A stretch of DNA of 64,000 nt from Azospirillum brasilense (GTDB lineage: Bacteria; Pseudomonadota; Alphaproteobacteria; Azospirillales; Azospirillaceae), in NCBI RefSeq assembly GCF_008365405.1, contig NZ_QOKV01000014.1:62001-126000 (forward strand), given 5' to 3'. Position 1 is the first letter of the stretch, and every line of letters begins with the position of its first letter. Shown one piece after another: positions 21,610 through 30,896 of this stretch. Under the pieces are notes generated by a model. It did no database searches, had not been told where the DNA came from, and was given only the letters and a program-made list of their open reading frames with translations. Position numbers and translations under genes: made by a program.

Positions 21610-23160
21610 TCATGCGCCCCCCTTGCCCAAGGACCGGATCGCGGAGGAGGCGTTGACCTTGCCCTCCCCCCGGTAAGCCTCGTGGTTGGCGTCGATTTCA
21701 CCCAGCTTGTAGCGGTAGTTGATCATCATGCCGCAGGACTGCCGAACCCCCTTGGGCGACCGGTCGCCCAGCCAGTTCAGCCGCTCCATGCGGGCGCCGT
21801 TGCTGAGGTGGAAGTGGGCGACCGGGTCGAGCGCCCGCGCCGGCGCCGTGTCCGCCCGCTCGCTGCGGCGGTCCGATGCGCGCGCCGTCGTCAGGTAATG
21901 CGCGCACAGCCGCATCAGCGGGCCGCGCAGCTCCTTCAGAAGCTCGTCGTCGGTGTGCCAGTCGGGCAGAGCCAGGGCGCCGGCAAGCACCGGACGTTCG
22001 TCCGCGTCGCCGTCCGTCTCCGATTCGCCGTTTCCCGGATGACTGGTCATGACTTCCGCGATGCGTTCCGCCTCGGGCGGGGTGAGCAGCGAATCGCCGC
22101 GCTCGGCCAGTTCCCGATCCAGCCAGCGGCGGAAGCCGGGAATCGGCGACAGGGTGGCGAAGCACTTGATGTTGGGAAACTCCCCGGTCAGGCCGTCGAC
22201 CACCCGCTTGATCAGGAAGTTGCCGAAGCTGATCCCCGCCAGCCCCACCTGGGCGTTGGAGATGGAATAGAAGATGGCGCTGTCGGCGCTCTTCGGGTCG
22301 CAGACCGGGGCGGAGGGGTCGAGCAGCGCCTGCACATTGTCCGACATGCCCTGGACCAGCGCGACCTCGACGAAGATCAGCGGCTCGTTCGGCATGCGCG
22401 GGTGGAAGAAGGCGAAGCAGCGGCGGTCGGAGTCGAGGCGGTCCTTCAGGTCGCGCCAACCGCTGATCTCGTGCACCGCCTCATACTTGATGAGCTTCTC
22501 CAGGAGCGAGGCCGGGCTGTCCCAGGTGATCCGGCGCATCTCCAGGAAGCCGACGTCGAACCAGTTGCGCAGCAGGCTCTTGAGATCGTCCTCCAGCGCC
22601 TGGAGCAGCGGCTCGCCGCGCGCCATCTCCATCAGCTCGGCGCGCAGGTCCACCAGGAACTTCACCCCTTCCGGTAGGCCGTTGAACTGGGTCAGCAGGC
22701 GCAGCCGCGGCGGCTCCAGCGCCCGGCGCAAGGCGCGCTCGGCGTGGCCGCGCGACACCGGGTCCCCCGCCGTCTGGAAGGTCGCCATCGCCTGATCGAC
22801 GGCGGCACGGTCCACGTCGAAATCGCGCGCCAGCATCATCAGGAAATTGCGCCGCCCCTGCCCGTCCAGCGCCAGATAGGTGCGGCCGAGCTGCGCGGCC
22901 CGCGCCCGCGCCGACACCTCGCCGCCGCGGCCCTCCAGGCAGGCTTCGATCTGTTCCTTCAGCCGCTCCGCGTCTTCCTTGGGCAGATTGGCGCGCGGCG
23001 CCGCGCCGACCACACCACGGGCGGAGGCGGCGATCTCGCGCCAGCCCGCGCGCAGCGTGTCCAGCGTGCGGTCGAGCAGCCCCGGCGGCGCTCCCGCGGC
23101 GGTGGCGGGAAGCTGGGACGGAACGGGCTCGGCGGGTTTGATCTCGGGCGTCTCGCTCAT
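21610..23160 (-). CDS. Malonyl-CoA decarboxylase
   Basis: Converts malonyl-CoA to acetyl-CoA and CO2. 516 residues from ATG 23160 (MSETPEIKPAEPV); an in-frame TTG at 23196 is less likely. The N-terminal half is the helical MCD domain (around 50-200), and the C-terminal half is the GNAT-like catalytic domain. Near the C-terminus are the conserved HLSNGARMERLNW and GMMINYRYKL segments with the catalytic histidine and the NYRY tyrosine. No malonyl-CoA synthetase is adjacent, so it may serve fatty-acid metabolism or malonate use from elsewhere. Its neighbours (tRNA-Leu, nnr) give no functional clue. Confidence 0.93.
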   Translation of the reverse strand: MSETPEIKPAEPVPSQLPATAAGAPPGLLDRTLDTLRAGWREIAASARGVVGAAPRANLPKEDAERLKEQIEACLEGRGGEVSARARAAQLGRTYLALDGQGRRNFLMMLARDFDVDRAAVDQAMATFQTAGDPVSRGHAERALRRALEPPRLRLLTQFNGLPEGVKFLVDLRAELMEMARGEPLLQALEDDLKSLLRNWFDVGFLEMRRITWDSPASLLEKLIKYEAVHEISGWRDLKDRLDSDRRCFAFFHPRMPNEPLIFVEVALVQGMSDNVQALLDPSAPVCDPKSADSAIFYSISNAQVGLAGISFGNFLIKRVVDGLTGEFPNIKCFATLSPIPGFRRWLDRELAERGDSLLTPPEAERIAEVMTSHPGNGESETDGDADERPVLAGALALPDWHTDDELLKELRGPLMRLCAHYLTTARASDRRSERADTAPARALDPVAHFHLSNGARMERLNWLGDRSPKGVRQSCGMMINYRYKLGEIDANHEAYRGEGKVNASSAIRSLGKGGA

Positions 23161-23266
23161 ACCCAAGAGTCTGGCGTGCGGAGGCGCGCTCGGCAAGCCA
23201 TAGCTTGAGCCCGGCCTTAAGAGTAAGCCCCCTGTCCAGGCGTATATATGCCCACGGAATCCCGCG

Positions 23267-24733
23267 TCAGCGCGTCCCCGCCTTCAACCGCTTCAGCACC
23301 CCTGGGAGCGCATCCGGCAAATCTTCGGCGATCAGGCCCGGTCCGAACGCGGTCGCCGCTTCGCCGTGCAGCCAGACCGCGGCGCAGGCGGCGTCGAACG
23401 TGTCCATTCCCTGAGCGATCAGCCCGAGCGCGACGCCCGCCAGCACGTCTCCCGACCCTGCGGTCGCCAGATCGGCCGGAGCGTTGGCGTTGATGACGGT
23501 TCGTCCGTCCGGTGCCGCGACCACCGTGTCGGCACCTTTCAAGAGGACAACGGCGCCGCAGCGCGCCGCCGCGGCGCGGGCGCGCATCAGTTTCCCGCCC
23601 TCCACCGCCGCGAGATCCGGAAAGATCCGCGCGAACTCGCCCTCGTGCGGGGTCAGCAGACAGCGTTCGCTCAACCGACCGAGCAGGTCGGCGGGCGACT
23701 CGGTGAAACTGGTCAGGGCGTCGGCGTCCAGCACGCACGCCTTTCCGGCTCCCAGAGCGGCGAGAACGAGGTCCCGCGTGTCCGCCCCGACGCCGGCGCC
23801 CGGCCCCAGCAGCACGGCGTTCTTGCGCGGGTCCGCCAGAAGAGCCTCGAAGGCGGTGCCATCCGCCACGGCGGTCACGATCAGGCTGGGCGAGCCGGCG
23901 GCATAGATGGGCATCGATTCGGGCGGACAGGCCACCGTCACCAGCCCCGCCCCGGCGCGCAGGGCGCCCCGCGCCGACAGGCGCGCCGCTCCGGTCATCC
24001 GCGCCCCGCCCAGCACCACCGCGTGCCCCCGCGCGTATTTGTGCGCGTCGAGCCGCGGCCAGGGGTAGCGCTGCCGCCACAGGTCGGGGCCGTTCACCAG
24101 GGTTTGCGGCGCGAGGGCGTCAAGCACGGTGTCGGGAATGCCGATGTCGGCGACCACCACCTCCCCGCAGAGGACCCGGCCCGGCAGCAGCAGATGGCCT
24201 GGCTTGCGGCGGAAGAAGGTGACGGTCAGCGCCGCCTGCGGGGCGCCCCCCATCACTCGGCCGCTGTCGCCGTGCAGGCCGCTCGGTACGTCGACGGCGA
24301 CGACGGTGCGCCCGGCCATCGCCTCGACGACCTCTTTCGCCATGCCGTCGAGCGGACGGGCGAGCCCGGCCCCGAACAGCGCGTCGATGACCAGGGGATT
24401 GCCCTCCAGCAGCCAGGGATCGGCGGCCTCCACCGGACCGGTCCAGCGCCCGGCCGCCACCGCCGCGTCGCCGCGCAGGGCGGAGCGCGACCCCAGCAGG
24501 GCCAGCCGCACCGGCCAGCCCGCTTCGAGAAGAAGACGCGCGATGACGAATCCATCGCCGCCGTTGTTCCCCGGACCGCACAGGACGACGGTCGGGTGCG
24601 GCGCCCAGCGCTCGCAGACCGCACGCACCACCGCGGCCCCAGCCGCCTCCATCAGCACGGGCCCCGGCACGCCGCCCGCCATGGTCAGCGCGTCGGCGCG
24701 ATACATCTCCGCCACGGAAAGCAGTTCGTCCAT
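23267..24733 (-). CDS. nnr: Bifunctional NAD(P)HX epimerase / dehydratase
   Basis: Metabolite-repair enzyme restoring hydrated NADH and NADPH. About 488 residues from ATG 24733 (MDELLSVAEMYRAD). The N-terminal YjeF_N epimerase domain contains LCGPGNNGGDGFVIARLL near residue 55. The C-terminal ribokinase-like dehydratase domain contains the ATP/ADP motif LATAGSGDVLAGVALG near 430. The frame is open upstream through the tRNA-His gene, so the longest reading frame is false. The true start is uncertain by a few codons because GGAGG lies very close to this ATG. Confidence 0.92.
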   Translation of the reverse strand: MDELLSVAEMYRADALTMAGGVPGPVLMEAAGAAVVRAVCERWAPHPTVVLCGPGNNGGDGFVIARLLLEAGWPVRLALLGSRSALRGDAAVAAGRWTGPVEAADPWLLEGNPLVIDALFGAGLARPLDGMAKEVVEAMAGRTVVAVDVPSGLHGDSGRVMGGAPQAALTVTFFRRKPGHLLLPGRVLCGEVVVADIGIPDTVLDALAPQTLVNGPDLWRQRYPWPRLDAHKYARGHAVVLGGARMTGAARLSARGALRAGAGLVTVACPPESMPIYAAGSPSLIVTAVADGTAFEALLADPRKNAVLLGPGAGVGADTRDLVLAALGAGKACVLDADALTSFTESPADLLGRLSERCLLTPHEGEFARIFPDLAAVEGGKLMRARAAAARCGAVVLLKGADTVVAAPDGRTVINANAPADLATAGSGDVLAGVALGLIAQGMDTFDAACAAVWLHGEAATAFGPGLIAEDLPDALPGVLKRLKAGTR

Positions 24734-24862
24734 CGCCTCCACCCGCCGCAATCCCGCATCACCGTTACCCGGCACAATAAGCACCGCGACGGCCGCAGCA
24801 TAGACGGGCACAGGAGGAATGAAAGATATGGCCTGTTTGGCACTGGAATTGGAAGGAAGGAC

Positions 24863-24939
24863 TGGGGCGATGGATGGGACTCGAACCCACGACCGCTCGG
24901 ACCACAACCGAGAGCTCTACCAACTGAGCTACCACCGCC
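24863..24939 (-). tRNA. tRNA-His (GTG), copy 1
   Basis: A 77-base tRNA on the minus strand including an encoded G-1 that pairs with C73, the identity element of tRNA-His. Acceptor GCGGTGG/CCATCGC, anticodon stem CTCGG/CCGAG enclosing TTGTGGT (anticodon GTG), T-loop TTCGAGT, and encoded CCA at 24863-24865. Confidence 0.97.
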
Positions 24940-25008
24940 ACCGGAGGACGGAATGAACCGTCTGTAAAAACCCCACCCGCCGTTTCGATCAATGCAACGC
25001 CGACGTGA

Positions 25009-25788
<780 letters not shown>

Positions 25789-25840
25789 TCGCGTCCCGAG
25801 AACCCGACCACCGGCCACCATGAACCAGCCCCGCCCACAA

Positions 25841-25900
25841 CCGACGCAAAGCCGGCCGACGCAAAGCCGGCCGACGCCGAGCCGGCCGACGCAGACCGTC
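25841..25900 (+). repeat. 15-base tandem repeat between glnB and glnA
   Basis: Four consecutive 15-base units: CCGACGCAAAGCCGG twice without change (25841-25870), then a copy with two changes (25871-25885) and a degenerate fourth (25886-25900). The GCCGGC junctions are self-complementary, so the RNA could fold. It lies in the glnB 3' region or the glnBA spacer. Confidence 0.85.
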
Positions 25901-25965
25901 GCAACCGCGAGCGGAACGATCCGTGCGTGGAAGCCCCACCGGGCGCGACTTTTTGTGCTGTCACG

Positions 25966-25994
25966 TTGTGCGCTTGGGAAAGGCATGACATAAC
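25966..25994 (+). promoter_or_regulatory. Candidate sigma-70 promoter of glnA
   Basis: TTGTGC (25966-25971) and CATAAC (25989-25994) are separated by 17 bases, placing a start near 26001, 75 bases before the glnA ATG. It would allow glnA expression independent of glnB. Confidence 0.4.
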
Positions 25995-26075
25995 GTCCGC
26001 CGCGAGCGCCGTCACCCGCCCCTTGGTCGGTTTGACGCAGCGGGACCCAAACCTCTTAAGCGTGGAAAAAGAGAT

Positions 26076-27485
26076 ATGTCCGACATCAGCAAGGTCTTCG
26101 ACCTGATCAAGGAACACGACGTCAAGTACGTGGACCTCCGCTTCACCGACCCGCGCGGCAAGCTGCACCACACCGCTCAGCACGTCTCGACCATCGACGA
26201 GGACGTGTTCGAAGACGGCATCATGTTCGACGGCTCCTCGATCGCCGGTTGGAAGGCGATCAACGAGTCGGACATGATCCTCCAGCTCGACCCGACCACC
26301 GCCGTCATGGACCCGTTCTCGGCCCAGCCGACGCTGAACATCCTCTGCGACGTGTACGAGCCGTCGACCGGCCAGCCCTACGCCCGCTGCCCGCGCGGCA
26401 TCGCGAAGGCCGCCGAGAAGTACATGGCGTCGGCCGGCATCGGCGACACCGCCTACTTCGGCCCGGAAGCCGAGTTCTTCGTCTTCGACGACGTGAAGTT
26501 CAAGGTCGAGATGAACAAGGTGTCCTACGAGTTCGACTCGGAGGAAGGCCCGTACACCTCCGACAAGGACTATGAGGACGGCAACCTGGGCCACCGCCCG
26601 GGCGTCAAGGGCGGCTACTTCCCGGTCGCTCCGGTCGACAGCGGCTCGGACCTGCGCGCCGAGATGCTGAGCGTGCTCGCCGAGATGGGCGTGCCGGTCG
26701 AGAAGCACCACCACGAGGTGGCCGCTTCGCAGCATGAGCTGGGCATCAAGTTCGACACGCTGGTCCGCACCGGCGACAACATGCAGTACTACAAGTACGT
26801 CGTGCACAACGTCGCCCACGCCTACGGCAAGACCGCGACCTTCATGCCGAAGCCCGTCTTCGGCGACAACGGCTCGGGCATGCACATGCACCAGTCGATC
26901 TGGAAGGAAGGCCAGCCGCTGTTCGCCGGCAACCAGTACGCCGACCTGTCGGAGCTGGCGCTGTACTACATCGGCGGCATCATCAAGCACGCCAAGGCGC
27001 TGAACGCCTTCACCAACCCGACGACCAACTCCTACAAGCGTCTGGTCCCGGGCTACGAGGCTCCGGTGCTGCTGGCCTACTCGGCCCGCAACCGTTCGGC
27101 CTCCTGCCGCATCCCGTACGTCGCGTCGCCGAAGGGCAAGCGCGTCGAGGTTCGCTTCCCGGACCCGTCGGCCAACCCGTACCTGGCCTTCGCCGCCCTG
27201 CTGATGGCCGGTCTGGACGGCATCCAGAACAAGATCCATCCGGGCGATGCGATGGACAAGAACCTGTACGACCTGCCGGCCGAAGAGCTGGCCAAGGTTC
27301 CGACGGTTTGCGGCTCGCTGCGCGAGGCCCTGGACAGCCTGAAGGCCGACAGCGCCTTCCTGCAGAAGGGCGACGTGTTCACGAAGGACATGATCGAGTC
27401 CTACATCGACCTGCGCACCGAGGAGCTGCTGGCCTTCGAGACCATGCCGCACCCGATCGAGTACAAGATGTACTACTCGGTCTGA
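26076..27485 (+). CDS. glnA: Glutamine synthetase type I
   Basis: Dodecameric enzyme making glutamine from glutamate, ammonia and ATP; 469 residues, the standard GSI-beta length. Visible landmarks are [10 protein letters not shown] near residue 50, metal ligands in [12 protein letters not shown] near 130, the ATP-binding region [16 protein letters not shown] near 265, and NLYDLPAEE near 395 with the tyrosine that GlnE adenylylates. Together with GlnB upstream this indicates classical control by covalent modification. A strong terminator follows 95 bases after the stop. Confidence 0.98.
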   Translation: MSDISKVFDLIKEHDVKYVDLRFTDPRGKLHHTAQHVSTIDEDVFEDGIMFDGSSIAGWKAINESDMILQLDPTTAVMDPFSAQPTLNILCDVYEPSTGQPYARCPRGIAKAAEKYMASAGIGDTAYFGPEAEFFVFDDVKFKVEMNKVSYEFDSEEGPYTSDKDYEDGNLGHRPGVKGGYFPVAPVDSGSDLRAEMLSVLAEMGVPVEKHHHEVAASQHELGIKFDTLVRTGDNMQYYKYVVHNVAHAYGKTATFMPKPVFGDNGSGMHMHQSIWKEGQPLFAGNQYADLSELALYYIGGIIKHAKALNAFTNPTTNSYKRLVPGYEAPVLLAYSARNRSASCRIPYVASPKGKRVEVRFPDPSANPYLAFAALLMAGLDGIQNKIHPGDAMDKNLYDLPAEELAKVPTVCGSLREALDSLKADSAFLQKGDVFTKDMIESYIDLRTEELLAFETMPHPIEYKMYYSV

Positions 27486-27580
27486 TCCATCGGACCTCGG
27501 TCCGCCGGTTCATGGTGCTCGCCCTGCCCTCGCGGCGCGGCGGGCACCACCGGAGGGCCGAACCGCGGAGCAGAGCAGAA

Positions 27581-27614
27581 AAAAGCCCACCGACGGCAAC
27601 GTCGGTGGGCTTTT
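27581..27614. terminator. Rho-independent terminator of glnA (bidirectional)
   Basis: AAAAGCCCACCGACG-GCAA-CGTCGGTGGGCTTTT: a perfect 15-pair stem with a four-base loop, T-tract on the plus strand and matching T-tract on the minus strand. It can end both glnA and the convergent Hsp70-like gene. Confidence 0.93.
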
Positions 27615-27639
27615 CCTTGTCCGAGACTTGTAGGGCGCC

Positions 27640-28923
27640 TCAGGCGGTGCCGCCGAAGCGCCGCGCCGCCTCAATGGTCAGGCCGGTGCCGACCGAACCG
27701 AAGATGTTGCCCTCCACCACGCGGGCGCCGGGCAGTTCGGCCAGGATGGCCGCCCGCACCTGCGGCAGCAGCGTCGAGCCGCCGGTCAGGAACACCGCGT
27801 CGATCTCCGCCGGCAGCGTGCCGGCCTCGGCCAGACAGGCGCGCACCCGCCCGCCGATGCGGCCGGCCAGGATCGCCGTCGCCTGATTCAACTCGTCCAC
27901 CGACACCGGGCGCGTCATGCCGCCGCCGCCCCAATCCAGCAGCAGGCCGGCCTCCGGCCCGTCGGACAGGGCGATTTTGGTGCGCTCCACCGCCATGGCC
28001 AGGGCATGGCCCAGCCGGTGCTCGACCACGCCGATCAGCCGCTCGATGCGGTCCGGAGTCGCGGAATCGCGCTGAAGGCGCTCCAGGTCAGCCATCGCCT
28101 TGGCGGTGTAGAGGAAGTTGATCTTCGACCAGGTCGCCAGATCGAAGAACAGATGCTTGGGGGCCAGCAGACCGGGGCGCTTCATGGCGCTGCCGTGGCC
28201 CAGCAGCGGCATGGCCGTCGCCAGCGACAGGTCGCGGTCGAAGTCGGTGCCGCCGACCCGGATGCCGTCGTTGGCCAGAATGTCGGCGCTGCGGTCGGCC
28301 CGCCCGCGCCGCTCCGGCCCGATGCGGACGATGGAGAAGTCCGACGTGCCGCCGCCGATGTCGGCGATCAGCGCCAACTCCTCGCGCTCCACCTGCTGCT
28401 CGTAGTCGAGCGCGGCGGCGATCGGCTCATATTGAAAGGAGATGCCGCGGAAGCCGACGGAACGGGCGATCTCGCCCAGCACCTCCTCCGCCGCGGCGTC
28501 GCCCGCCGGGTCGCCGTCCACGAAATGCACCGGGCGCCCAAGCACCACATCGGTCAGTTCGCCGCCGAGCGCGGTCTCCGCCCGCTCCTTGACCGCGGCC
28601 AGAAAGGTGGCGATGACCGCGCGGAACGTGATCCGGCCCTTGCGCAGCGCGGTGTCCGCGTCGATCAGGTCGGTGCCCAGCATCGACTTGATGGAGCGCA
28701 TCAAGCGCCCCTCGACGCCCGACGCATAGGCGTCGATGGCCGCCTGCCCGACCGTCACCGCGTCGGCTTCGAAATCGAAGAAGACGGCGCTGGGCAGGGT
28801 CGTGCGCGCGCCGTCGAGGGCAAGCAAGCCGTAGCCGTCCCCTCCCGTGCCGGCAGCCGCGGACGCCGTCCGCACGCCGAGCGTCGTGTTGGACGTGCCG
28901 AAATCGAGGCCGCAAGCCGTCAT
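27640..28923 (-). CDS. Hsp70-like ATPase (YegD-type), no substrate domain
   Basis: 427 residues, covering only the actin-like ATPase fold. Phosphate-1 motif GLDFGTSNTTLG is at residue 5, phosphate-2 is LIADIGGGTSDFSIV near 190, and the adenosine motif VFLTGGSTLLPQV is near 375. The DnaK substrate-binding and lid domains are absent, as in E. coli YegD. It probably acts as a molecular-chaperone-like ATPase of unknown client. It is convergent with glnA and shares its terminator, with no obvious operon partner. Confidence 0.85.
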   Translation of the reverse strand: MTACGLDFGTSNTTLGVRTASAAAGTGGDGYGLLALDGARTTLPSAVFFDFEADAVTVGQAAIDAYASGVEGRLMRSIKSMLGTDLIDADTALRKGRITFRAVIATFLAAVKERAETALGGELTDVVLGRPVHFVDGDPAGDAAAEEVLGEIARSVGFRGISFQYEPIAAALDYEQQVEREELALIADIGGGTSDFSIVRIGPERRGRADRSADILANDGIRVGGTDFDRDLSLATAMPLLGHGSAMKRPGLLAPKHLFFDLATWSKINFLYTAKAMADLERLQRDSATPDRIERLIGVVEHRLGHALAMAVERTKIALSDGPEAGLLLDWGGGGMTRPVSVDELNQATAILAGRIGGRVRACLAEAGTLPAEIDAVFLTGGSTLLPQVRAAILAELPGARVVEGNIFGSVGTGLTIEAARRFGGTA

Positions 28924-29015
28924 GGGAACCCCCGCCGTGATGGAAGGGGCGAGGCTATACAGGGGCCGGGCCTGCGGATCAAGACGCGCGACGGAACAGG
29001 CCGCGCTTGTCCTTC

Positions 29016-29471
29016 CTATTCGGCCGGAACGCTGCGGGTGGCCACGATGTGGTTCAAGGTGATGGTCATCACCGCCTCGCCATGCTGGTTCAGCGTTGTG
29101 TAGGCCAGCCGGACGGTACCGCGGTCGCCGCGGCGGGACGGGATGGCCTCCACCACCTCGACCCGGACGCGCAGCGTGTCGCCGGGCCGCACCGGGCGCA
29201 ACCAGCGCAGTTCGTCGCCACCCGAGCCACCCAGGCTGGTGCCGGTGATGGCCCCGGTGTCGCGGAACAGCCGGAAGGTCAGGGACAGGGTGTGGAAGCC
29301 GCTGGCGATCAGCCCGCCGAACGGCCCCTCCGCGGCGGCCACCGCGTCCATGTGGAAGGGCTGCGGGTCGAAGCGCTGGGCGAAATCCATGATCTGGCTG
29401 TCGGTGACCGTCGCCCCTTCGGTGTCGATCACGTCACCGACACGGAAATCCTCGAAATAACGCCCCACCAT
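29016..29471 (-). CDS. MaoC family dehydratase
   Basis: Single hot-dog domain protein of 151 residues resembling enoyl-CoA hydratases. The hydratase signature lies around residues 35-65: QRFDPQPFHMDAVAA with the Asp and His of the catalytic pair, then GGLIASGFHTLSLTFRLF. No CoA-pathway gene is adjacent, so the substrate cannot be given. It begins at ATG 29471, 42 bases after the phzF stop, and may be the third gene of the GNAT-phzF operon. Confidence 0.88.
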   Translation of the reverse strand: MVGRYFEDFRVGDVIDTEGATVTDSQIMDFAQRFDPQPFHMDAVAAAEGPFGGLIASGFHTLSLTFRLFRDTGAITGTSLGGSGGDELRWLRPVRPGDTLRVRVEVVEAIPSRRGDRGTVRLAYTTLNQHGEAVMTITLNHIVATRSVPAE

Positions 29472-29513
29472 GCCCGCTGCCCTCCCGTTCCATTGGTCCT
29501 CGTATGGACGGCG

Positions 29514-30308
29514 CTAAATGTAGATGGCGCCATCCATATAGAGAACCGCTTTCCCGGCGATCTTCACACGGTCGCCCACCAGCTCGCAGGACAGGGAACC
29601 GCCGCGGGCCGAGACCTGCCGGGCCTTCAGCCGCTCCTTGCCCAGCCGCCGCGCCCAGTAGGGGATCAGCGTGCAATGGGCGGAGCCGGTCACCGGGTCT
29701 TCAGGAATCCCCTGGGCCGGCGCGAAGAAGCGGGAGACGAAATCCACGCCGCCGCTGCCCGACGCCGTCACGATGACCGCGTAGAAATCCTCCAGCCGGG
29801 CCAGGGCGCTCATGTCGGGGGTCAGGCCGCGCACCGTCGCCTCGTCGTCATATACGACCACGAGGTCGCGCGCCTTCAGCAGAGCCGTCGGCGGCGGTCC
29901 GCCCAGCGCGTCGAGCAGGCCGGCCGGCGGCCCGGCCAGCGGTTCCGGCGGGCGGCTTGGGAAATCCAGCGTGTAAAGGTCGCCGTTGCGGGTGACGCTG
30001 AGGGTTCCGGCTTCCCGGGTGGCGAAGTCGATGCGCGGGCAGCCCCACTCCAGCATCGTCGCGATGACGAAGGCCGAGGCCAGCGTGGCGTGACCGCACA
30101 GGTCCACCTCGACCGTCGGGGTGAACCAGCGGATCTCGTAACCGTCGCCGCGGCGGACGAGGAAGGCGGTCTCCGCCAGGTTGTTTTCCGCCGCGATGGC
30201 TTGGAGAGTCGCGTCGGGAAGCCAGTCCTCCAGCGGCACGACCGCCGCCGGGTTGCCCGCAAACACCGCGTCCGCGAAGGCATCGACCTGATAAAGGGGA
30301 AGGCGCAC
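29514..30308 (-). CDS. PhzF family isomerase/epimerase-like protein
   Basis: 264 residues with the diaminopimelate-epimerase-like two-domain fold of PhzF. The catalytic glutamate is in ENNLAETAFLV near residue 45, and the family motif EDPVTGSAHCTLIPYW is near 215. PhzF isomerises dihydro-hydroxyanthranilate in phenazine makers, but most relatives, like this one, have no phenazine genes nearby and unknown substrates. GTG 30308 has AAGGAGG five bases before it. It lies 9 bases after the GNAT gene, so the two are one operon. Confidence 0.92.
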   Translation of the reverse strand: MRLPLYQVDAFADAVFAGNPAAVVPLEDWLPDATLQAIAAENNLAETAFLVRRGDGYEIRWFTPTVEVDLCGHATLASAFVIATMLEWGCPRIDFATREAGTLSVTRNGDLYTLDFPSRPPEPLAGPPAGLLDALGGPPPTALLKARDLVVVYDDEATVRGLTPDMSALARLEDFYAVIVTASGSGGVDFVSRFFAPAQGIPEDPVTGSAHCTLIPYWARRLGKERLKARQVSARGGSLSCELVGDRVKIAGKAVLYMDGAIYI

Positions 30309-30317
30309 GGTGCCTCC

Positions 30318-30710
30318 TTAGGGTTTTTCGGTGAACAGGAACGCCTGGGCGTGCCGCTCCATCCCCGCCGCTTCGTAGAAGGTGACCGCCTTGGGCGCGG
30401 ACAGGAGAAGGCAGGTCACGCCCTCCCCCACCGCGGCGCGGGTGCGGCGCATCAGTTCCTTGCCGATGCCGCGCCCCTGGCAGGCACGATCGACGGCGAG
30501 GTCGGACAGGTAGCAGCAGAAGGCGAAATCGGTGACGGACCGGGCGACGCCGACCAGATCGCCATCCGCGTTGCGGGCGGTGACGATCAGGCCGGCTTCC
30601 ATCACGAACCAGACGGGGCGGATGCCGACGGAAAGGGCGCGCGCGATGACCTTGAAGACGGTCGTGAACGAGGACGATCCGGACGAGCGGGTCGCTTCCG
30701 TGGTGCGCAT
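30318..30710 (-). CDS. GNAT family N-acetyltransferase
   Basis: 130 residues. The acetyl-CoA binding segment is LAVDRACQGRGIGKELMRRTRAA around residues 70-90, matching the GNAT Q/RxxGxG/A motif, and YEAAGMERH near the C-terminus is the usual beta-bulge region. Substrate unknown. ATG 30710 is preceded by GGAGGAG. It is the first gene of an operon with phzF, and its promoter region carries an operator shared with the MocR gene at 34.4 kb. Confidence 0.88.
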   Translation of the reverse strand: MRTTEATRSSGSSSFTTVFKVIARALSVGIRPVWFVMEAGLIVTARNADGDLVGVARSVTDFAFCCYLSDLAVDRACQGRGIGKELMRRTRAAVGEGVTCLLLSAPKAVTFYEAAGMERHAQAFLFTEKP

Positions 30711-30744
30711 GATGAATCTCCTCCGTCAAAACATTCAGCCCCGA

Positions 30745-30808
30745 ACAATCGAGACAATGGTGATTATGTCCGCGCAACTATGCCGGTTAATGTCATTATT
30801 GTCACCAT
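30745..30808 (-). promoter_or_regulatory. GNAT-phzF promoter and shared MocR-type operator
   Basis: On the minus strand a CATAAT -10 (30763-30768) lies 16 bases from TTAACC (30785-30790), placing a start near 30757. On the plus strand the region reads ACAAT-N4-ACAATG (30745-30759), then a 20-base block AATGTCATTATTGTCACCAT (30789-30808). Both parts recur in the same order upstream of the MocR gene (34323-34384), with 18 of 20 bases identical in the second block. Confidence 0.6.
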
Positions 30809-30896
30809 TACATTTCCGATGTCGGATGTATCTCGCGCGCCACACACGTCGCGTCGGAACGGCCCGCGCGAACCTGTGTGCAGCTTCCGATGGGCG

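Noticed and set aside
23267-24907. Longer nnr product beginning inside tRNA-His
   Set aside because: The first codons are the tRNA-His sequence itself; the conserved protein begins near 24733.
25955-25975. Possible -24/-12 promoter for glnA
   Set aside because: TGTCACG-N4-GCGC lacks the essential GG at -24; a sigma-70-like promoter overlapping this place fits better.
29514-30308. Phenazine biosynthesis
   Set aside because: A PhzF homologue is present, but no phzA, B, C, D, E or G genes are near; PhzF-like proteins are widespread outside phenazine pathways.
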